From positions 1 to 64,000 of the forward strand of contig NZ_AGIK01000006.1 in assembly GCF_000230675.1 (NCBI RefSeq): a stretch of DNA of 64,000 nucleotides, written 5' to 3'. A program made the position numbers and the translations under genes. Below the pieces are notes generated by a model, which searched no databases, was not told the DNA's origin, and worked only from the letters and a program-made list of their open reading frames with translations. This document shows, one piece after another, positions 58,448-64,000 of the stretch. Position 1 is the first letter of the stretch; each line of letters begins with the position of its first letter. Source of the DNA: Synechococcus sp. WH 8016 (GTDB taxonomy: Bacteria; Cyanobacteriota; Cyanobacteriia; PCC-6307; Cyanobiaceae).

Positions 58448-58657
58448 TCAGGAAGCAGCGGAGCGCTTGCGCTCCGATTGCACCGTCAGCAACTGAGCCA
58501 GTTTGAGACGGCTCTCCTTGAAGCGGTGCGTGTTGCCCAGCTGGCGGGTGGCCTGCTGGAATCTGAGTTCGAACAATTCGCGGCGGAGGCCGTCAATTTG
58601 TTCGGTGACATCTGCGTCAGACAATTGGCGCAGATCTGTTGCTGTAGGACGTGCCAT
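58448..58657 (-). CDS. rpmC: 50S ribosomal protein L29
   Basis: A 69-residue two-helix protein: [21 protein letters not shown] then [20 protein letters not shown]. It sits at the tunnel exit, where chaperones and SRP dock. Two bases after rplP. Confidence 0.96.
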   Translation of the reverse strand: MARPTATDLRQLSDADVTEQIDGLRRELFELRFQQATRQLGNTHRFKESRLKLAQLLTVQSERKRSAAS

Positions 58658-58659
58658 GG

Positions 58660-59127
58660 TCAGGACTCCACGGTTGAAGTAGCAGCAGCCTTGGTGCCGG
58701 CTGGCTGTTCCTGTTCATCGAGTGCGATGAACTTTGTTTTGATCGGGAGCTTGTATTGCGCTAGGCGCATGGCTTCCTTCGCAATCTCAGGGGTGATTTC
58801 TTCACCGCCCATCTCGAACAGAATCCTGCCGGGCTTGATCACCGCAACCCAGAATTCTGGGTTGCCCTTACCAGAACCCATACGGGTTTCAGCGGGGCGC
58901 ATGGTGACGGGCTTGTCCGGAAAGATTCGAATCCAGATTTTTCCACCACGTTTGACGTAGCGGGTCATGGCACGTCGGCTGGCTTCGATTTGACGCGAAG
59001 TGATCCAGCCGCATTCTTGGGCTTGCAAGGCAAACTCACCAAAGGCAATGGTGTTACCTCTGGTGGCGACACCGCGCATGCGGCCTCGCTGTTGTTTGCG
59101 GAATTTGACTCTTTTGGGACTCAGCAT
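58660..59127 (-). CDS. rplP: 50S ribosomal protein L16
   Basis: A 155-residue protein near the A site: [19 protein letters not shown], then [20 protein letters not shown] and [20 protein letters not shown]. The C-terminal [10 protein letters not shown] is a variable extension. 16 bp after rpsC. Confidence 0.98.
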   Translation of the reverse strand: MLSPKRVKFRKQQRGRMRGVATRGNTIAFGEFALQAQECGWITSRQIEASRRAMTRYVKRGGKIWIRIFPDKPVTMRPAETRMGSGKGNPEFWVAVIKPGRILFEMGGEEITPEIAKEAMRLAQYKLPIKTKFIALDEQEQPAGTKAAATSTVES

Positions 59128-59143
59128 GGTTTAGGCCTCCGGT

Positions 59144-59875
59144 TCAACCCTCGTTTGAGCGGTCTTCGAACTGTTGGGGCCTACGACCGGCCCGACGGCG
59201 GGGATTGGCTCCCACCGGGATCTGCTGTTGGGAGTCGTCGCTCAAAACTTCTCCCTTGAAGACCCAAACCTTGATGCCCAGAACGCCATAGGTCGTGCTG
59301 GCCACTTTGGTGGCGTAATCAATTTCGGCGCGAAGGGTGTGCAAGGGCACACGTCCTTCCCGCGTCCATTCAGTACGAGCGATTTCTGCGCCATTGAGAC
59401 GGCCGCTGACCTGGATTTTTAGGCCAAGGACGCCGGCTCGTTGAGCGCGCTGAACGGCCATGCGGATGGTGCGGCGGAAGGCCACGCGTTTCTCGAGTTG
59501 CTGAGCGATGTACTCAGCGAGAAGGAATGCGTCAGCGTCCACACGCTCGACTTCAACCACGTTGATTCGAACCTGACGGCTCGAGTCACCGACGGTTTTT
59601 TGAATGCCGCTGCGAAGATCTTCGATTCCGCTGCCTTGACGGCCAACCAGCACACCGGGGCGTGCAGTTTTGAGCTCAACCTCAAGTTGATCAGCCTTGC
59701 GGGCGATCAGCACATCGCTGATGCCAGCAGAGCCGTATTTCTTGTGGATGAATTTGCGAATTCGATCGTCCTCTTGCAGGAGGGCGGGATAATTTTTGCT
59801 GGATGCGTACCAGCGTGACCGGTGCTCCTGGGTGATCCCCAGGCGTAAGCCGGTTGGATGGATTTTGTGTCCCAT
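59144..59875 (-). CDS. rpsC: 30S ribosomal protein S3
   Basis: A 243-residue protein at the mRNA entry. [20 protein letters not shown] is the family start; the KH domain ([19 protein letters not shown]) and the C-terminal domain ([15 protein letters not shown]) follow, then a basic tail. 21 bp after rplV. Confidence 0.98.
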   Translation of the reverse strand: MGHKIHPTGLRLGITQEHRSRWYASSKNYPALLQEDDRIRKFIHKKYGSAGISDVLIARKADQLEVELKTARPGVLVGRQGSGIEDLRSGIQKTVGDSSRQVRINVVEVERVDADAFLLAEYIAQQLEKRVAFRRTIRMAVQRAQRAGVLGLKIQVSGRLNGAEIARTEWTREGRVPLHTLRAEIDYATKVASTTYGVLGIKVWVFKGEVLSDDSQQQIPVGANPRRRAGRRPQQFEDRSNEG

Positions 59876-59896
59876 TCAGACGGTGTGCTCGGGGGG

Positions 59897-60262
59897 TCAG
59901 GAGTCGGTCTGAGCTGCCACAGCAATGCTGATGTGGCAGGTCTGTTTTTTGATCGCGTAGGCGCGACCTTGAGCGCGGGGCCGATACCGCTTCATGGATG
60001 GACCCATGTCAGCGGTGGCCTGGGAAATGATCAGGGTTGCTGGGTCAAGTCCGAGGTTGTGCTCAGCATTGGCTACAGCGGAACGAAGCACTTTCGTGAT
60101 TGGACCGGTGGAGCGGTAGGGCATGAACTCGAGCATGATCAGCGCGTCGCGGTAAGTGCGACCACGGATTTGATCGAGAACACGGCGCACCTTGGATACG
60201 GAGCCGCGGATAAAGCGGCCGTGCGCTTGGGCAGTGGTTGCCGTTGGGGATGACGTTGTCAT
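59897..60262 (-). CDS. rplV: 50S ribosomal protein L22
   Basis: A 121-residue exit-tunnel protein. The ATG at 60262 gives [20 protein letters not shown], then [21 protein letters not shown] and the tunnel-loop region [15 protein letters not shown]. Upstream in-frame codons overlap rpsS and are unlikely to be used. Four bases after rpsS. Confidence 0.97.
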   Translation of the reverse strand: MTTSSPTATTAQAHGRFIRGSVSKVRRVLDQIRGRTYRDALIMLEFMPYRSTGPITKVLRSAVANAEHNLGLDPATLIISQATADMGPSMKRYRPRAQGRAYAIKKQTCHISIAVAAQTDS

Positions 60263-60266
60263 GGTC

Positions 60267-60542
60267 TCAGCGGCCTCCTTTCTTGTCTTTGATGTGGCCC
60301 TTAAAGGTGCGTGTGGGTGCGAATTCACCCAACTTGTGCCCCACCATTTGCTCAGTCACGAAGACTGGAACGTGGGTTCTGCCGTTGTGAACGGCGATGG
60401 TATGGCCGATCATCATCGGCAAAATTGTGGAGGCCCTGGACCACGTCTTGATCACTGACTTGTCGTCAGCGGCGTTTTGCTTTTCAACCTTGCGAAGAAG
60501 GCTGTCAGCAATAAATGGGCCTTTTTTGAGAGAACGTCCCAT
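60267..60542 (-). CDS. rpsS: 30S ribosomal protein S19
   Basis: A 91-residue head protein: [40 protein letters not shown] and [16 protein letters not shown]. It contacts S13 and the A-site tRNA region. 35 bp after rplB. Confidence 0.98.
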   Translation of the reverse strand: MGRSLKKGPFIADSLLRKVEKQNAADDKSVIKTWSRASTILPMMIGHTIAVHNGRTHVPVFVTEQMVGHKLGEFAPTRTFKGHIKDKKGGR

Positions 60543-60577
60543 GGCGGATTAAGCGAACTGCAAAGCGGTGAGTGACA

Positions 60578-61441
60578 TCAGGAATCGCGTCCGCCACGGC
60601 TCCGCTTGGACGTCTTGCGACGTTTCCGGAGGACGAACTTGTTGCTGGGCTTATTCCGCTTGCGGGTTTTTAGGCCCAAAGCGGGTTTGCCCCATGGAGT
60701 GACAGGTCCCGAGCGCCCGATAGGAGCACGGCCTTCACCACCACCATGAGGGTGATCGCAAGGGTTCATCACGCTGCCTCGGACCTGGGGACGACGCCCC
60801 AGCCAACGGCGGCGACCAGCCTTGCCCAAGCTGGTGTTGCGAATTTCGGCGTTGCCGACTTCGCCAAGAGTGGCGAAGCACTCACGCCTCACGAGGCGCA
60901 CTTCGGTGGAGGGGAGCTTGAGGGCGACGTAATCACCCTCCTTGGCCATCACCTGAGCACTCGCACCTGCGGTGCGAACCATCTGACCACCGCGACCGGC
61001 ATAAAGCTCGACGCAATGAACACTGGAACCGAGTGGGACGGCTGAGAGCGGCATAGCATTGCCGATCTCGATCGGTGCATCCGTGCCTGAAACCACCGTT
61101 TGGCCGATGCTGATCCCAGCTGGGGCCAGGATGTAGCGCTTCTCGCCATCGGCGTAAAAGAGCAGGGCCAACCGCGCATTGCGGTGGGGGTCGTAGTGAA
61201 TCGCGGCCACTTTGGCGGTAACACCATGCTTGTTGCGACGGAAGTCGACCAAGCGATAGAGGCGTTTGTGACCACCACCGCGATGGCGGCAGGTGATAAC
61301 ACCGCGATTGTTGCGTCCTTTGCGGCGGTGTTTGGAGACCACCAAGGAGCGTTCCGGCTTGCGGCCGGTGACTTCACTGAAGTCTGTGACCACCCGGGTT
61401 CTGGTACCGGGGGTGTAAGGGCGGAAAGTACGAATTGCCAT
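60578..61441 (-). CDS. rplB: 50S ribosomal protein L2
   Basis: A 287-residue protein needed for subunit joining and peptidyl transfer. [18 protein letters not shown] opens it; [19 protein letters not shown] and the late loop [18 protein letters not shown], which carries the functionally critical histidine, are intact. 15 bp after rplW. Confidence 0.98.
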   Translation of the reverse strand: MAIRTFRPYTPGTRTRVVTDFSEVTGRKPERSLVVSKHRRKGRNNRGVITCRHRGGGHKRLYRLVDFRRNKHGVTAKVAAIHYDPHRNARLALLFYADGEKRYILAPAGISIGQTVVSGTDAPIEIGNAMPLSAVPLGSSVHCVELYAGRGGQMVRTAGASAQVMAKEGDYVALKLPSTEVRLVRRECFATLGEVGNAEIRNTSLGKAGRRRWLGRRPQVRGSVMNPCDHPHGGGEGRAPIGRSGPVTPWGKPALGLKTRKRNKPSNKFVLRKRRKTSKRSRGGRDS

Positions 61442-61456
61442 GACGATTCAGCCCCC

Positions 61457-61759
61457 TCAGGACTCAGGGAAGAGTTGGATGGAGTTGCCCTCGGCCAGGC
61501 GCACCACGGCTTTCTTCACTTGAGCGCGCTTACCGGCAAAACGGCCGATACGACGACTCCTGCGAGGAGGATTCATGGTGCTAATGCCCGTGACCTTGAC
61601 ATCGAAGAGCTGCTCGATTGCAGCTTTGATGTCGGGCTTGGCGGCGCGATGGTCCACCTCAAACGTGTATTGGTTTTGTTCCAATGCACGGGTGGCCTTT
61701 TCAGTGATCAGCGGGCGGCGGATCACATCGGCCAGACGTCCGGTGAAGCGCTCAGTCAT
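61457..61759 (-). CDS. rplW: 50S ribosomal protein L23
   Basis: A 100-residue tunnel-exit protein that docks trigger factor and [23 protein letters not shown] and [21 protein letters not shown] are typical. Its start overlaps the end of rplD by 8 bp. Confidence 0.97.
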   Translation of the reverse strand: MTERFTGRLADVIRRPLITEKATRALEQNQYTFEVDHRAAKPDIKAAIEQLFDVKVTGISTMNPPRRSRRIGRFAGKRAQVKKAVVRLAEGNSIQLFPES

Positions 61760-62387
61760 CGCCGTAGACCTCCTGAATCTTTGCGAGAGCGTCCTCGCCC
61801 ACTACCAGTTTGTTGGCGTGGAGCAGATCGAAGACGTTGAGTTGGTCGGCTGCGATCAGCTTCACGGTCTCCAAGTTCCGAATCGAGCGTTGCACCGCTT
61901 CGGAAGGATTGGTGAGGATGATCAAAACCTTGCTCGTGGCAGAAACGCCAAGTCTCCCCAGAGCATCGATGATCTCTTTGGTCTTCGGAGTCGTCAGCGT
62001 GGTGGCGAAATCCTTCACCACCACGAGATCCTCAATACGCGCCATGAGGGCGGTACGGAGGGCTGAACGACGCTCCTTACGGTTCATCGCAAGGTTGTAG
62101 GACCGGGGCTTCGGTCCAAAAATGATGCCGCCACCCGGACGCAGTGGAGTGCGAACAGATCCCTGGCGTGCGCGGCCCGTACCTTTTTGTTTGTAGGGCT
62201 TGCGTCCACCACCTCTCACCTCTGATCGGGTCAGGGTGCTTGCGGTGCCTTGGCGGCTATGGGCCTGCTGACGCAGCACTGCGCGATGCATCAGGTCAAG
62301 GGCACTGGTTTCCTTGGCAACCTTCAAGTCAAGGCTTGCCTTGCCAGCTTCTTTCCCTTGCCAATCGCGAACGATGCAGTTAGCCAT
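61752..62387 (-). CDS. rplD: 50S ribosomal protein L4
   Basis: A 211-residue tunnel protein: [19 protein letters not shown], the loop [19 protein letters not shown] that lines the tunnel, and a C-terminal [20 protein letters not shown]. The ATG at 62387 overlaps the rplC stop (TGATG); a GTG one codon earlier is also possible. In enterobacteria L4 represses its own operon; nothing here shows this. Confidence 0.97.
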   Translation of the reverse strand: MANCIVRDWQGKEAGKASLDLKVAKETSALDLMHRAVLRQQAHSRQGTASTLTRSEVRGGGRKPYKQKGTGRARQGSVRTPLRPGGGIIFGPKPRSYNLAMNRKERRSALRTALMARIEDLVVVKDFATTLTTPKTKEIIDALGRLGVSATSKVLIILTNPSEAVQRSIRNLETVKLIAADQLNVFDLLHANKLVVGEDALAKIQEVYGDD

Positions 62388-63043
62388 CACTTACCTCCTT
62401 TAGCGGGCTTGGCGCCCACCCGGTTTGCGGGACGGATGTTCAGCAATGAACCTGGTTTCCCGGGAACAGAACCTTTCACCACAAGAAGGTTGCGATCGCT
62501 GTCAATTTTCAGGATCGTCAAACCACGGGTGGTGATTTTTTTGCCGCCGTAGCGACCGGACATCCGCTTGCCTGGATAGATCCTGCCTGGCGTTGTGCCG
62601 GCACCGATCGAACCGGGTTGGCGATGATTTTTGGAGCCGTGCGTCATAGGACCACGACTGAAACCATGGCGCTTTTGCAGACCAGCAAAGCCACGACCCA
62701 TGGTGTCGCCACTGACGTCTACTTTTTGGCCAGCCGTGAAATCACCCACGGTGATGGCGCCACCCACCTGAATCCCGTCGAGATCGTCGACGCGGTATTC
62801 ACAGAGGTGGCGAAGGAGATCTTCGCCGGATTTGGCGAGATGGCCTTTCGCAGGCTTATTGATCAGCTTTTCGCGAATGTCGCCAAAGCCAATCTGTACG
62901 GCTTGGTAGCCGTCAGTGTCTGAACTTTTGAGCTGGGTGATGCGGCAAGGACCCGCTTCGATCAATGTGACCGGAACGGCTTTTCCTTGCTCGTCGAAGA
63001 ATTGGGACATGCCCAATTTCTTCCCAAGAATGCCGATAGACAT
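62387..63043 (-). CDS. rplC: 50S ribosomal protein L3
   Basis: A 218-residue early assembly protein that leads the S10-spc-alpha cluster. [20 protein letters not shown] begins it; [30 protein letters not shown] (in part) is the peptidyl-transferase-centre loop. rpsJ, which precedes rplC in many bacteria, is at 13.1-13.5 kb in this window. Confidence 0.98.
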   Translation of the reverse strand: MSIGILGKKLGMSQFFDEQGKAVPVTLIEAGPCRITQLKSSDTDGYQAVQIGFGDIREKLINKPAKGHLAKSGEDLLRHLCEYRVDDLDGIQVGGAITVGDFTAGQKVDVSGDTMGRGFAGLQKRHGFSRGPMTHGSKNHRQPGSIGAGTTPGRIYPGKRMSGRYGGKKITTRGLTILKIDSDRNLLVVKGSVPGKPGSLLNIRPANRVGAKPAKGGK

Positions 63044-63432
63044 GGAGGTAAGAACGCCAGCGTGAACAACCGCTTAATCACAAAGGAATGAAGAGGCCTA
63101 AAAGGGCGCTGATCGTATTAACGCAGTCATGACCGTCATCCTCTCGCCAATGGCGAACAAGAAGGCGGATTGGGGCTAGCGAGCGAATCAGCTGGCTGAG
63201 ACTTTCCGTGCAATGGTTTGCTCGGTGAGTTTCTCGGCAGGACCACCAATGAATTGGTGAGGCTGCTCTGGCCTAGGGATCCGGCGCAAACGCCGAACCT
63301 GCTCTGCGATCTGGAGGCCCGGCTAGCGGGCGGGCACAGTTCAACAGTGCAAACAAAGACACTACAGCATTGCGATCAAGCCCCTAACTGGTGGCGTTTA
63401 ACTGCCAGAATCCTGTTATTCGATCCAATTTC
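63044..63432. promoter_or_regulatory. Divergent region between rplC and ndhN
   Basis: 389 bp without a convincing gene. It must hold the promoter for the ribosomal cluster (minus strand) and that of ndhN (plus strand), but I cannot name clear boxes. It contains a perfect inverted repeat CACCAAT-GA-ATTGGTG (63244-63259) and a small hairpin CGGCG-CAAA-CGCCG (63282-63295). Confidence 0.45.
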
Positions 63433-63894
63433 ATGCCGCTGCTGCTGTCTGGTCGTGGTTTCCGCCGTGAGCTGGAGTCGGCAGGTTGCATGGCTGTGTT
63501 TGCGCCCCTCGAGGGTGGTGCTGAAACGCGTTTGTTGCGCCGATTGCGCGGAGCTGGGTATCGCACGCAGCTTTCCTCTGCCCGCGGTCTGGGCGATCCA
63601 GAGGTGTTTTTATTCCAAAAACATGGCATTCGTCCGCCCCACCTCGGGCATCAAAGTGTTGGCCGCGGTGCGGCTGTGGGGGAGGTTCAGGAGGTGATGC
63701 CACTCCTTGGTGAAGCGATGTTGGGGACGAAACCGGTTGCGTTATGGCTGCTTGAAGGCCAAGTCCTATCGCGCTCAGAATTGTCAGCCCTGTGTGATCT
63801 GTGTCGTCGAGAGCCTCGTTTGAAAGTGGTGGTTGAAATGGGAGGCGCGCGAAGCCTTCGTTGGCAACCCATGAATGAGCTTCTGAACAACTGA
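63433..63894 (+). CDS. ndhN: NAD(P)H-quinone oxidoreductase subunit N
   Basis: A 153-residue subunit of the cyanobacterial NDH-1 complex (oxygenic-photosynthesis-specific), which drives respiratory and cyclic electron flow. [19 protein letters not shown] begins it, followed by [19 protein letters not shown] and the C-terminal [15 protein letters not shown]. It is a peripheral cytoplasmic-side subunit without membrane helices. ATG 63433 matches the family start. ldpA follows after 8 bp. Confidence 0.93.
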   Translation: MPLLLSGRGFRRELESAGCMAVFAPLEGGAETRLLRRLRGAGYRTQLSSARGLGDPEVFLFQKHGIRPPHLGHQSVGRGAAVGEVQEVMPLLGEAMLGTKPVALWLLEGQVLSRSELSALCDLCRREPRLKVVVEMGGARSLRWQPMNELLNN

Positions 63895-63902
63895 ATTCCA
63901 CC

Positions 63903-64000
63903 GTGACCACTGCTCTGCAGAGAGCGGATCCCGGTGAGCTCGCTCTGGCGAATGGATCCTGGGTCAAGTTGATCTGCGGAGCCAGCAACCAAGATTTGGC
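63903..64000 (+). CDS. ldpA: Light-dependent period protein LdpA, N-terminal fragment
   Basis: A GTG at 63903 opens a frame that reads MTTALQRADPGELALANGS and continues WVKLICGASNQDL to the right edge. The WVKLICGASNQDL pattern is characteristic of LdpA, an iron-sulfur protein that passes redox/light information to the cyanobacterial clock. Only about 32 residues are visible. The ndhN-ldpA pairing is common in cyanobacteria and supports the call. Confidence 0.8.
   Translation, partial: MTTALQRADPGELALANGSWVKLICGASNQDL

Noticed and set aside
61100-61840. A 246-codon plus-strand frame over rplB and rplW
   Set aside because: Fully antisense to two clear ribosomal protein genes, with no domain pattern.
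63218-63697. A 159-codon plus-strand frame overlapping ndhN
   Set aside because: Its second half is out of frame with the certain ndhN, and its first half shows no recognisable pattern.

Overview
The window is chromosomal DNA from a marine picocyanobacterium of the Synechococcus type. The evidence is psbA, psaA/psaB, psaI/psaL, ndhN, ldpA, ferredoxin-dependent glutamate synthase, LL-diaminopimelate aminotransferase, a plastoquinone/tocopherol-type methyltransferase, very tight gene packing and moderate GC. Strain or clade cannot be fixed from the sequence alone. Almost every gene is a recognisable core gene. I see no phage, transposase, CRISPR array or restriction system.

Layout. 1-4.4 kb: the 5' end of psbA, divergent from a 'photosystem II high-light acclimation' radical SAM gene, then dapL-clpS-CPBP protease on the minus strand. 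4.4-11.4 kb, mostly plus strand: a TIGR03960-type radical SAM protein, RNase E with a structured leader, RNase HII, then pheA, with a DUF1997-like gene opposite. 11.5-18 kb, minus strand: the str cluster rpsL-rpsG-fusA-tuf-rpsJ, followed by a LON-domain protein and an MPBQ/MSBQ-type methyltransferase. 18-29.6 kb: a HesB/IscA-like protein, a phosphodiester glycosidase-like protein, Fd-GOGAT, a YCII protein, lipA, tRNA-Pro, a CbiG-CobJ fusion and a secreted repeat-bearing protein. 29.9-40.8 kb: photosystem I genes psaA-psaB and psaI-psaL, which flank a bicupin, a DesA-like desaturase and an RND pump. 40.9-46.4 kb: envelope functions (glycosyltransferase, NlpC/P60 peptidase, class A beta-lactamase-like hydrolase, alanine racemase), tRNA-Ser, an AT-rich gap and an HNH nuclease. 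46.4-63.0 kb, minus strand: the S10-spc-alpha ribosomal cluster from rplC to rplQ, then truA-rplM-rpsI-rpmE-prfA. The right end has ndhN and the start of ldpA.

The genes join light harvesting (PSII D1, PSI core, NDH-1), nitrogen assimilation into glutamate, cell-wall precursors (dapL, alr), lipoate and cobalamin synthesis, RNA turnover and the translation machinery.

No wholly new multi-gene system stands out. The best leads are regulatory or of unknown function: the structured psbA-radical SAM divergent region, GC-rich hairpins in the psaA leader, two perfect 10-bp-stem hairpins between tuf and rpsJ, a 24-bp palindrome between truA and rplM, 15-bp in-frame tandem repeats in three different genes, and a secreted repeat protein between the cobalamin gene and psaA. 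Two genes shorter than usual gene-calling limits, psaI and rpmJ, were read directly from the bases.
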